Assembly (NCBI GenBank): GCA_029552245.1
Contig: JAKPDW010000025.1
Location: 124,001 to 188,000 of the forward strand
Direction of reading: 5' to 3'
Source: Deltaproteobacteria bacterium
Lineage (GTDB): Bacteria > Desulfobacterota > Desulfomonilia > UBA1062
DNA: 64,000 bases
Every line of letters starts with the position of its first letter. The stretch's first letter is position 1. The notes beneath the pieces were generated by a model. It had not been told where the DNA came from and ran no database searches. It worked only from the letters and a program-made list of their open reading frames with translations. Made by a program: the position numbers and the translations under genes. Positions 34,016 through 41,985 of this stretch are shown here, piece after piece.

Positions 34016-35140
34016 TCACAGCTGCGAGGCGATCACCATCTTCTGCACCGCCTCCGTGCCGTCGATGGATTTCATGAGCCGTGCGCCGTGATAGATCCGC
34101 TCGAGCTCGGTGTTCCTGCCCACCGAGCGGTACCCGGTGAGCTCGAGGGCGAACGATGCAATGTCCATCAGGGTGCTGGATGCGAAGAGCTTCGCCATGG
34201 ACGCCTCCATGGTGAAGGGGCGTCCCCGGTCGATCCGCTCGAGGGCGTCCTTCCAGAGCAGCCTCGCCGCCTTGAGCCTCGTGGACAGCTCCGCGATCCG
34301 GAAGGACACATCCTGGAAGGCATACAGGGGTTTGCCGAACTGGTATCGTTTCCGTGCGTGGTCGATCGCGCAGTCGAGCGCCCTGTCCGCTTCCCCCGTG
34401 CAGCAGGCCGCCACCAGGGGCCTGCCCTTGTCGAGCGTCTCCATGAAGAGGAGGTACCCGCTGCCCCTCTCGCCGAGGAGGCATTCGTGAGGTACCCTCG
34501 CGCGGTCGAAGGAGATCGGCCCGAGGATGCCGCCGGCCATGCCGGGGGTGTCGAGGGCCGGCCCCTGGCGGATGCCCTCGGCCGACGGGTCCACCACGAA
34601 GGCGTTGAGCGCGGCCCTGCCGGATGCGGGGGGGAGTGTGGCGAAGACGACCAGGGTCTTGGCTATGGCGTGGTTTATGGCGATAGCCTTCTCGCCCGTG
34701 ATCGTGAAGCCGCCGGGGATCGTTTCCGCCCGCGTGCCCACCGCTCCTATGTCGGAGCCGGCGTCGCGCTCGGTGAGGCAGAAGGCCCCCGGGTGATCCT
34801 CACCGGCGATCGCCTCCAGCCGCTCCAGGTGGAACTCGTTGGTGAGGCCGCTCGAGATCATGAGCGCGCAGTGGGCCGTGGTCATCGTGCCGTGAAGGGT
34901 ACCCGGCAGTTCGTAACTCAGTGCCTCGTAGATCAGGCCCGCCGTGAGGTGGTCGAGCCCCCGGCCTCCCGATTCCCTCGGCACGACGAGCGCGTGGTAG
35001 CCCCTTTTCGCGAAGGCCGAGTGTATGCCCGCCGCCCGCTGACGTGCCGGGAGTCCTGCGTCGAGGACATCGCGGACCTCTCGGGCGAGAGTCCCTATCT
35101 CCTCCATGAGCCCATGGGGGCACGCTTCAGTGTCTATCAC
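34016..35140 (-). CDS. Acyl-CoA dehydrogenase family protein
   Basis: 374 residues. FAD enzyme introducing the alpha-beta double bond into acyl-CoA. CLTERDAGSDIGAVGTRAE and the GGFTITGEKAIAINHA loop bind FAD and substrate; KRYQFGKPLYAFQDVSFRIA follows. The usual catalytic Glu region near YRSVGRNTELERIYHGARLM is altered from the IYEGT-type motif, so activity on a standard acyl-CoA is uncertain. GTG start 35140 with GGAGGAA upstream; overlaps the XRE gene by 14 bases. Confidence 0.88.
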   Translation of the reverse strand: MIDTEACPHGLMEEIGTLAREVRDVLDAGLPARQRAAGIHSAFAKRGYHALVVPRESGGRGLDHLTAGLIYEALSYELPGTLHGTMTTAHCALMISSGLTNEFHLERLEAIAGEDHPGAFCLTERDAGSDIGAVGTRAETIPGGFTITGEKAIAINHAIAKTLVVFATLPPASGRAALNAFVVDPSAEGIRQGPALDTPGMAGGILGPISFDRARVPHECLLGERGSGYLLFMETLDKGRPLVAACCTGEADRALDCAIDHARKRYQFGKPLYAFQDVSFRIAELSTRLKAARLLWKDALERIDRGRPFTMEASMAKLFASSTLMDIASFALELTGYRSVGRNTELERIYHGARLMKSIDGTEAVQKMVIASQL

Positions 35141-35477
35141 GGCGTTTCCTCCACGCGAGAAAGTCGAGATAGTCGTTGATCGACCTCAGGTCATCCTCGT
35201 CCAGGTTCCTCAGTCGCTCGGCCACGGTCTTCATCAGGTGCGAAGATTCGTCACTGGCCGCGCTCTCGTGGTTCGCCCCGCCGATGAAGAAGGCGATGTC
35301 CTTGCCCAGGACGCGGGCTATGCGTTCTATCTGGTTGAGGTAGAGCCTGCGCTTGCCCAGCTCGTAGTTCGACAGGCCGGCCTGGGTCATGCCCAGCTCC
35401 TGTGCGAGCTCGGCCTGGGTGAGGCCCTTTTCCTCCCTTGCAAGCTGGATTTTTCTCCCGATCTCCTTGAATCCCAT
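35127..35477 (-). CDS. XRE-family transcriptional regulator
   Basis: 116-residue protein with an HTH_3 domain (about 5-60): LAREEKGLTQAELAQELGMT, QAGLSNYELGKRRLYL. The C-terminal part (about 75-116) is helical, with LRSINDYLDFLAWRKRR. First gene of an XRE-acyl-CoA dehydrogenase-EamA transcript and divergent from a second acyl-CoA dehydrogenase, so it may control both. Ribosome site is poor: TGGGATT follows and GACCGGC precedes the ATG. Confidence 0.88.
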   Translation of the reverse strand: MGFKEIGRKIQLAREEKGLTQAELAQELGMTQAGLSNYELGKRRLYLNQIERIARVLGKDIAFFIGGANHESAASDESSHLMKTVAERLRNLDEDDLRSINDYLDFLAWRKRRDRH

Positions 35478-35570
35478 GCCGGTCTTTTATGTTGGGTATT
35501 ACCGGGAAAAATGCAAGGCCGTTTTGACCGCGGCGTGAGGGATCCCGTGAGCCCCGCGCCTTTCTCGTGA

Positions 35571-35606
35571 AGACCCATCGCCGTGGACGTGGCCACGGGT
35601 GGGTCT
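35571..35606. other. Strong two-part hairpin between divergent genes
   Basis: Arms AGACCCA/TGGGTCT enclose an inner stem CCGTGG-ACGTGG-CCACGG (35571-35606). It lies in the 339-base divergent region 35478-35816, where no gene ends, so it is not an ordinary terminator. It may be a structured leader of the XRE transcript or a binding site. Confidence 0.4.
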
Positions 35607-35751
35607 TCGTCTCGGGGGAGGGGAAAGGGGTGTCAATGCCTTCCATCCGGCCGCCAGTCCCCATGGGGAAAGACCGTGAACAGGACGTCCCCATGCTTGC
35701 CCGGTGCGGGAAGCCACCCATGAGGCCGCTACGCCTTCCTGCCTCGGGGGC

Positions 35752-35780
35752 TTGACACGGTCATAACAGATGACGATAAT
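35752..35780 (+). promoter_or_regulatory. Near-consensus sigma-70 promoter
   Basis: TTGACA (35752-35757), 17 bases, GATAAT (35775-35780). Start expected about 35787, 30 bases before the acyl-CoA dehydrogenase ATG at 35817. AT-rich bases at the start point (ATAAAACAAAACGTTATAA) stand out against the GC-rich background and may be an operator. Confidence 0.8.
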
Positions 35781-35816
35781 GATAAAACAAAACGTTATAA
35801 GGGACGGGCAGAGACC

Positions 35817-37063
35817 ATGTTCGACTACATCATGACCGAAGACCAGAAGAGGCTCAGGGACGAGGCGCGGGCGTTCACCAGGTGGGTGCCCCGGCAGCTC
35901 ATCCTGGACATGGATGCGGAGAAGGTGCAGTTTCCCAGGGAATACCTCCAGGAGGCCGGAAGGAGGAACCTTCTGGGGATAAGGATCTCCCGCGAGCTCG
36001 GGGGCAGGGGCCTCGGGTGGATCGAGGACGGGATCGTCGCGGAAGAGGTAGGCGTCGCCAGCTATTCGCTCGCCTGCCTGTGGGGGGTGGGAGCGGATAT
36101 CGTGTGCGAGGCCGTGGAGCTCTTCGGATGCGACGAGCTCAAGCAGGCCGTCGTGGTCCCGCTCCTGAAGGGGGAGACTTCGCGGCGGAGGGCCTCACCG
36201 AGCCGAGGGGCGGGTCCGATTTCTTCGGGGCGACCACGTACGCGAAAAAGGATGGTTCCGACTGGATCATAAACGGCCAGAAGCGGTTCATCGTCGGCGC
36301 CGAGGGAGCGGACTGGTTTCTCGTATACGCCGTCACCGACCCGGACGCCCCGCCCCACAGGCGCATGACCGCCTTCATGGTGCCGAGGACCGAGGGTGTC
36401 GAGACGAAATACATCTACGGACTCATGGGCGTGCGCGGCGGCGGAGCCGGGAGGCTGGTGCTCAAAGACGTCCGGGTGCCCGAGAGATACGCCCTCAACG
36501 GCATCAACGGCGGGTTCGACGTGTTCGTGCGCATGATGATCCCCGAGAGGCTCGGCACGGCGGCCATGACGCTGGGGTCGGTCCGGCCCGCCATCGAGAT
36601 AGCCACGCGCTACACCTCCAGGCGCAAGGCCTTCGGCCTCCCCATCCAGTCGTTCCAGGCTGTGGGCTTCAAGGTGGCGGACTCGGTCATGCTCTTGGAC
36701 GCCGCCCGCTCCATGGTCTACTCCACGTGCCTCGCGGTCGACTCCCGACGGGCGCACCCCAACAGGGTCAGGCGCCTGGTCTCGGAGACCAAGAAGTTCG
36801 TGACCGAGGCGGCATGGACGATCGCGAACAACTGCATGCAGGTGGTGGGCGGCATCGGTTACACGAACGTCTACCCGCTGGAGAGGATCGTCCGCGACAT
36901 CAGGCTCTCCATGATCTGGGTCGGGACGAACGAGATCATGCAGCTCATCGTGCAGAACGAGTGGTACAAGGAGTACCTCAAGGTGATCTCGAAGGAAGAC
37001 GTGCGTGACGTGGAGGCGGATGCGCCGAGCGCCGACGCAGAGGAAGAGAAGGTCTACGAGTAG
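35817..37063 (+). pseudogene. Acyl-CoA dehydrogenase with one-base frameshift
   Basis: Two overlapping frames together make one dehydrogenase of about 415 residues. Frame 1 (from ATG 35817) gives [18 protein letters not shown] to VVVPLLKGE, then loses likeness. The frame ending at 37063 takes over at once with [20 protein letters not shown] and continues through [18 protein letters not shown] and [20 protein letters not shown]. One base is missing near 36170-36180, where a run of five G occurs. It may be a genuine inactivation or a homopolymer sequencing error. The rest of the gene and its promoter look intact. Confidence 0.85.
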
Positions 37064-37146
37064 GCGGTGACGAGCGGGGCCGCACCTCGTATCGGGTGCG
37101 TGCACCGAAGACCGAAAGACCTCGCATCCTCGGTTCTCAGCCCAGG

Positions 37147-37205
37147 CGCCGGGCGCCCGGATATGCCCATTCCTCCTTTACGTTCATGATCCCGGGCGCC
37201 CGGCG
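37147..37205. repeat. Pair of self-palindromic GC-rich arms
   Basis: CGCCGGGCGCCCGG (37147-37160) and its reverse complement (37192-37205) are separated by 31 bases. Each arm also contains the perfect palindrome CCGGGCGCCCGG. They may form a stem at the 3' side of the frameshifted dehydrogenase gene; there is no T-run. Confidence 0.55.
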
Positions 37206-37670
37206 TCACGTCCCTCGACGCCGTGGAATGTTCCTGATGCCGGGCTTGCGGCTTTTTCTGCAGGCCTCGGACGGCCGCGTCATGCCCGGGCCTGCTGGGT
37301 GAAGGCGACGAAGGCCCCGCTCGCCCGGATCTATCCTGGAAAATCCGAGGAAGTTCCTTCCCGTCCCCCGGCGCACCCCCTCTCGCATCCGCGGGCGGAC
37401 GCCCGTGAGGGAAGGCCCAAGGCGCGCCCTTGCCGCCGGTCCGGTCATGTCGGGTGGAGGGTCCGAAGGCCCTCGTTCCACCCGCCGGGGTGATCCCTCC
37501 TCTTTCGCCGCGCTCTCCCTGCCCCCGGCCGCGCGAGAGGGCGTCATGCCGGCGAGGGTGGCCGGAGCCGGCCCTGTGGCCTCGCTCGAGGGTCGAGACC
37601 CGGCGACAACCCAGCCGAGAGGCTGACCTGACCCTTGGTTCGCCGTTTCCCGTTAACAGCAAAAACGGGC

Positions 37671-37700
37671 TTGTGCACGCCGCGCCAATGTGCTTATAAT
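37671..37700 (+). promoter_or_regulatory. Promoter of the beta-oxidation operon
   Basis: TTGTGC (37671-37676), 18 bases, perfect -10 TATAAT (37695-37700). Start expected about 37707, within the following GTATT-GT-AATAC palindrome, so a bound repressor would block initiation. Confidence 0.65.
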
Positions 37701-37701
37701 A

Positions 37702-37713
37702 GTATTGTAATAC
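37702..37713. promoter_or_regulatory. Operator-like palindrome at the operon start
   Basis: GTATT-GT-AATAC, directly downstream of the -10 box. Nine of 12 bases match a site on the minus strand (GTATTTTAGTAT) at 45287-45298, at the start of the GntR regulator gene. I infer a common binding site for that regulator. Confidence 0.5.
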
Positions 37714-37744
37714 ATACATACAAACAAAAAAGGAGACAGGCGCC

Positions 37745-39370
37745 ATGATGGACTTTCCCCTCTTGATCAGGACCTTCCTGTTGCGGTCGGCGAAGTACTT
37801 CCCCAAGAAAGAGATTGTGTCGGTGTTTCCCGAGGGCGTGCACAGGTACACCTATGCCGACTACTACAAAAGGACGTGCCAGCTCGCTCACGCCCTGAAA
37901 TCGCTCGGCATACGGCGGGGCGACCGCGTTGCGAGCGTGGCGCTCAACGACCACCGGCACCTGGAGCTATACTTCGGCGTGCCCTGCTACGGCGCCGTGC
38001 TCCACACCGCCAACTTCAGGCTCCCCCCGAACCACCTGACCTACATCATCAACCACGCCGAGGACAGGGTCATTTTCGTGGACGAGGATCTCCTCATGTT
38101 CGTCGAGCTCGTGAGAGACAAGCTCGAGACCGTGGAGCACATCGTGGTCCTGTCGCACACGGGGAAGAAACCGGCGTCCAACCTTCCGAACCTGATCATG
38201 TACGACGACCTGATAGCGGGGTTCCCCGAGGAGTACGACTTCCCGGCGGATCTCTCCGAGAGGGATGCGGCCATGATCTGCTACACCTCGGCCACGACCG
38301 GCGACCCCAAGGGCGTCGTCTACTCCCACCGGGCGATCGTGCTGCACAGCTACGCGGTCGCGGTCACCTTCGGCGCCAGCGAGGCGGACTGCATCCTCCA
38401 CATCGTGCCCATGTTCCATGCCAACGCCTGGTGCGGGCCCTTCGCCGGGGTCGGGGCCGGGTGCAAGCAGGTGCTCCCGGGCAGGGAGGTCATCAACATG
38501 GAAAAGCTCTGCAGGACCATCGCCGAGGAGAAGGTCACCTTCACGGCCGGCGTCCCCACCATCTGGATGCTCCTGTACGACTACCTGGAGAAGGGGGGCT
38601 GGCACGACTTCAGCTCGCTCAAGACCATCGCAAGCGGGGGGGCCGCCATACCCAGGCAGCTCCTCATCGACCTGAACGAGAAGTACGGGTTCCCCATAAA
38701 GCAGGCGTACGGCTCGACGGAGACCACCCCCCTGGTTTCAGCCGCCATTCCCAAGAGCTACATGGCCGACTGGCCGGCGGAGAAGCTCTACGACGTCAAG
38801 ACGAGCGCAGGCCTGATCGCCATGGGTCTCGAGATGAAGATCGTGAACGACTCCGGCGAGGAAGTGAAGATGGACGGCAAGGAATGGGGCGAGATCTGCC
38901 TGAGGGGGCCGTGGATAGCCGACGAGTACTACAAGGACCCCGAGAGGTCGAGGGAGACCTTCGTCGACGGGTGGTATCACACGGGGGACATCGCCACCAT
39001 CGACGAGGAGGGGTACATCAGGCTCGTCGACAGGAAGAAGGACCTGGTCAAGAGCGCAGGGGAATGGATCTCCTCGGTCGATCTCGAGAACCTCATCATG
39101 GCCCACCCCAAGGTGCTCGAGGCTGCCATCATCGGCGTTCCGCATCCCAAGTGGCAGGAGCGGCCGCTCGCATGCATCGTGTGCTCGCCGGGCCAGAGTC
39201 TGACCGCGGACGAGATCAAGGACTTCCTCAAGGACAAGGTGAAGGCCTCGTGGTGGATCCCCGATGAGATCATCTTCCTCCCCGAGCTGCCCAAGACGAG
39301 CGTCGGCAAGTTCAACAAGCGGGAGCTCAGGAGGTTGTACGCAGAGGGTCTCCTTGCGCCCAAGAGCTGA
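37745..39370 (+). CDS. Fatty-acid--CoA ligase (acyl-CoA synthetase)
   Basis: 541 residues. Activates a carboxylic acid to its acyl-CoA with ATP. Adenylation motifs: P-loop YTSATTGDPKGV (Ala replaces the usual first Gly), YGSTETTP, WYHTGDIATIDEEGYI, and the C-terminal hinge RLVDRKKDLVKSAGEWIS with the catalytic Lys in KTSVGKFNKREL. Closest in style to the medium/long-chain ligases annotated FadD or AlkK-like. ATG 37745 (or 37748) follows AGGAG. First gene of a four-gene beta-oxidation operon. Confidence 0.93.
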   Translation: MMDFPLLIRTFLLRSAKYFPKKEIVSVFPEGVHRYTYADYYKRTCQLAHALKSLGIRRGDRVASVALNDHRHLELYFGVPCYGAVLHTANFRLPPNHLTYIINHAEDRVIFVDEDLLMFVELVRDKLETVEHIVVLSHTGKKPASNLPNLIMYDDLIAGFPEEYDFPADLSERDAAMICYTSATTGDPKGVVYSHRAIVLHSYAVAVTFGASEADCILHIVPMFHANAWCGPFAGVGAGCKQVLPGREVINMEKLCRTIAEEKVTFTAGVPTIWMLLYDYLEKGGWHDFSSLKTIASGGAAIPRQLLIDLNEKYGFPIKQAYGSTETTPLVSAAIPKSYMADWPAEKLYDVKTSAGLIAMGLEMKIVNDSGEEVKMDGKEWGEICLRGPWIADEYYKDPERSRETFVDGWYHTGDIATIDEEGYIRLVDRKKDLVKSAGEWISSVDLENLIMAHPKVLEAAIIGVPHPKWQERPLACIVCSPGQSLTADEIKDFLKDKVKASWWIPDEIIFLPELPKTSVGKFNKRELRRLYAEGLLAPKS

Positions 39371-39388
39371 TTTCGAGGAGGAGAAGAC

Positions 39389-40540
39389 ATGTCGCTTCTG
39401 GACAGGTACTACACAGAGGAACACCACATTTTTAGAGAATCCGTGAGGCGCTACTTCGAACGCGAGGTCACCCCGAACGGGGATGCCTGGGAACGGGAGG
39501 GGATCGTTCCGAAGGAGGCGTGGCGCAAGTTCGGGGAGCAGGGCTTCCTGTGCCCATGGCTTCCCGAGGAGTACGGGGGGTCGGGGGCCGACTTCCTCTA
39601 CTCGTTCATCCTGGCCGAGGAGATGGCCAAGACCCACGTGGGCGGGTTCCTGGTGCACCTCCACTCGGACATCGTGGTGCCGTACCTCTATAGCTACGGG
39701 ACCGAGGAGCAGAAGAAGAGGTGGCTGCCGGGCTGCGTCACCGGGGAGATCATAACCGCCGTCGCCATGACCGAGCCTGGCGCGGGTTCCGACCTGGCCG
39801 CCATCCGCACCACGGCGGTCAAGGACGGTGACTCGTACGTCATCAACGGGCAGAAGACCTTCATATCCAACGGGATCAACTGCGACCTCGTGATCGTTGC
39901 GGCACGAACGGACATGAACGCGGCCTCCCCTTACGAGGGCATGTCCCTCATCGTCGTGGAGGACGGTACCCCGGGGTTCGAGAAGGGGAGGAAGCTGGAA
40001 AAGGTGGGGCTCCACTCGCAAGACACGGCCGAGATGGCCTTTGTGGATTGCAGGGTTCCCGCCTCGAACCTGCTCGGGCAGGAGGGCCACGGGTTCTACT
40101 ACCTCATGGACAAGCTCCAGCAGGAACGCCTCGTCTGCGCCATGGGGTCGCAGGTGGCAGCGGAGGAGGCGTTGCGCCTCACCATCGAGTACACGAAGAC
40201 GCGCGAGGCATTCGGCAGGCCCATAAGCAGGTTCCAGTACATCTCGTTCGAGCTCGCCAAGTTGGCCACCGAGGTGGAGGTGGGCAGGGCGTTCATGGAG
40301 AGCCTCCTCATAGACCACCTTGAGGGCCGGAAAGACGTCAAGAAGGCGTCCATGGCCAAGTACTGGATCTGCGAGATGCTCAACCGCGTCGTCGCGAAGT
40401 GCGTCCAGTTCCACGGCGGGTACGGGTACATGGAGGAGTACCCGATCGCGCGCATGTTCCGTGACGCGCGGGTGCAGACCATCTACGCGGGAACGTCGGA
40501 GATCATGCTCCTCATCATCTCGAGGCAGCTGGGACTCTGA
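39389..40540 (+). CDS. Acyl-CoA dehydrogenase
   Basis: 383 residues, full-length flavoenzyme for the first step of beta-oxidation. AVAMTEPGAGSDLAAIRTTA (FAD/substrate), YVINGQKTFISNG, TREAFGRPISRFQ (FAD dimer contacts), and IYAGTSEIMLLIISRQLGL at the end. The residues at the position of the catalytic Glu (GGYGYMEEYPIARMFRD) include E-E, so activity is expected. Follows the ligase by 18 bases; electrons presumably pass to ETF, which is not in the window. Confidence 0.95.
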   Translation: MSLLDRYYTEEHHIFRESVRRYFEREVTPNGDAWEREGIVPKEAWRKFGEQGFLCPWLPEEYGGSGADFLYSFILAEEMAKTHVGGFLVHLHSDIVVPYLYSYGTEEQKKRWLPGCVTGEIITAVAMTEPGAGSDLAAIRTTAVKDGDSYVINGQKTFISNGINCDLVIVAARTDMNAASPYEGMSLIVVEDGTPGFEKGRKLEKVGLHSQDTAEMAFVDCRVPASNLLGQEGHGFYYLMDKLQQERLVCAMGSQVAAEEALRLTIEYTKTREAFGRPISRFQYISFELAKLATEVEVGRAFMESLLIDHLEGRKDVKKASMAKYWICEMLNRVVAKCVQFHGGYGYMEEYPIARMFRDARVQTIYAGTSEIMLLIISRQLGL

Positions 40541-40647
40541 GGACGCGTCGACGGGCCCGCCCCCGGCATGGAACACGGAAGCAAGCGGCAAGGGCGGGGC
40601 GACCAGGCTCAAGCGAAACGACAAGACATCCATTCGTTGGAGGGGAC

Positions 40648-41973
40648 ATGGCCAAGAAAGGTGACAACACGAGACAGCTCAGGTCCGTGGTTTTCGTCGA
40701 CGGGTGCCGGGTGCCGTTCCAGAGGTCGGGGACGGGGTACTACGACCTCATGGCGTGGGAGCTCGGCAGGTTTGCGGTGAAGGGCCTCCTGGAGAGGACG
40801 GGCTTGGACCCGGAGTCCATCGATCACGTGATCATGGGGAGCGTCGCGACCGATATCGCGACCACGAACGTGGCGAGGGAGGTGGCGCTCGGCGCGGGCA
40901 TACCCAAGACCGTCCCCGCGCATACCTGCACGATCGCGTGCATATCCGCCAACACGGCCGTGATAAACGGGGCGAACCTCATCGCCACCGGGAACGCGGA
41001 CGTGGTGGTCGCCGGGGGCGTGGAGACCTTCTCCGATACGGACATACGGGTTTCCAAGAGGTTCCGCAGGTTCATCCTCGACGTCACCATGTACCACAAG
41101 CCGAAGAACCTGCTCGGGCTCGTCAAGAGACTCAGGGGCATGAGCCCGCTCGATTTCCTCGTCCCTGAGCGGCCTGCGGTTTCCGAGTATTCCACCGGCC
41201 TCCTCATGGGCCAGACCGCCGAGATCCTCGCCAAGAGGCTCGGCATATCGCGCGCCGAGCAGGACGAGTACGCGGTGCTCTCGCACCAGAGGGCGGTGAC
41301 GGCGCAGGAGCAGGGGTGGTTCGGCCGCGAGGTGACGCCGGTCGTGGTGCCCGGGAAGGACAAGGTCATAACCCAGGACAACGGGCCGAGGAAGGATACC
41401 ACCGTCGAGCGGGCCTCGCGCCTCAAGGGCGCCTTCGACCGCAGGTACGGGACGGTCACCGCGGCCAACTCGTCTTTCCTGACCGACGGGGCCTCCGCCG
41501 TCCTCATGATGAGCGAGGAGAAGGCGAGGGCCATGGGGATCAAACCCAAGGCATACCTCGTCTCGTACGCATTCTCCGGGCAGGACCTCGTGGAGGAGCT
41601 CCTCCTCGGTCCGGCTTTCACCATACCCATGGCCCTGGGGAAGGCGGGCCTCAAGCTGAAGGATATCGGTGTGTTCGAGATCCACGAGGCCTTCGCAGCG
41701 CAGATCGTCGGGAACCTCAGGTGCCTGGCCTCGCGCCAGTTCGCGAGGGAGAAACTGGGGCTGGACGATGCCGTGGGCGTCATAGACATCGACAGGCTGA
41801 ACCGTTACGGCGGGTCGCTTTCCCTGGGCCACCCGTTCGGCGCTACGGGCGGCAGGCTCGTCACCACGTGCATGAACCGCATGCAGGACGAGGACGCACG
41901 TTTCGGCGTCGTCGCCGGGTGCGGAGCCGGGGCCTTGGGCAACGCCATCGTACTCGAGAACGCCAATGCCTGA
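40648..41973 (+). CDS. fadI: Acetyl-CoA acyltransferase (thiolase, FadI-like)
   Basis: 441 residues. Thiolytic cleavage of 3-ketoacyl-CoA. Nucleophile Cys in HTCTIACISANTAVI, His in EIHEAFAAQI and GHPFGATG, second Cys in GCGAGALGNAI. Length and the insert after SDTDIRVSKRF match trifunctional-protein-type (FadI) thiolases, which partner FadJ; a FadJ-like gene follows by 12 bases. ATG 40648 has GGAGGGG upstream. Confidence 0.93.
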   Translation: MAKKGDNTRQLRSVVFVDGCRVPFQRSGTGYYDLMAWELGRFAVKGLLERTGLDPESIDHVIMGSVATDIATTNVAREVALGAGIPKTVPAHTCTIACISANTAVINGANLIATGNADVVVAGGVETFSDTDIRVSKRFRRFILDVTMYHKPKNLLGLVKRLRGMSPLDFLVPERPAVSEYSTGLLMGQTAEILAKRLGISRAEQDEYAVLSHQRAVTAQEQGWFGREVTPVVVPGKDKVITQDNGPRKDTTVERASRLKGAFDRRYGTVTAANSSFLTDGASAVLMMSEEKARAMGIKPKAYLVSYAFSGQDLVEELLLGPAFTIPMALGKAGLKLKDIGVFEIHEAFAAQIVGNLRCLASRQFAREKLGLDDAVGVIDIDRLNRYGGSLSLGHPFGATGGRLVTTCMNRMQDEDARFGVVAGCGAGALGNAIVLENANA

Positions 41974-41985
41974 CGGGGGGAGACC

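Larger units (their letters stand above)
37064..37744. other. Non-coding region before the beta-oxidation operon
   Basis: About 680 bases. Holds a long GC-rich inverted repeat (37147-37205), a CCCGTT/AACGGG hairpin at about 37650-37670, and at its end the promoter and operator-like site for the operon. No credible gene in either strand. Confidence 0.5.

Noticed and set aside
36160-36185. Programmed frameshift in the acyl-CoA dehydrogenase
   Set aside because: No known slippery heptamer with a downstream pseudoknot, and the family does not use frameshifting; error or mutation is simpler.
37590-37640. Riboswitch-like string around CCCGGCGACAACCCAGCC
   Set aside because: It resembles parts of SAM/SAH riboswitches by eye, but the other required stems are absent and the gene downstream is not in methionine metabolism.
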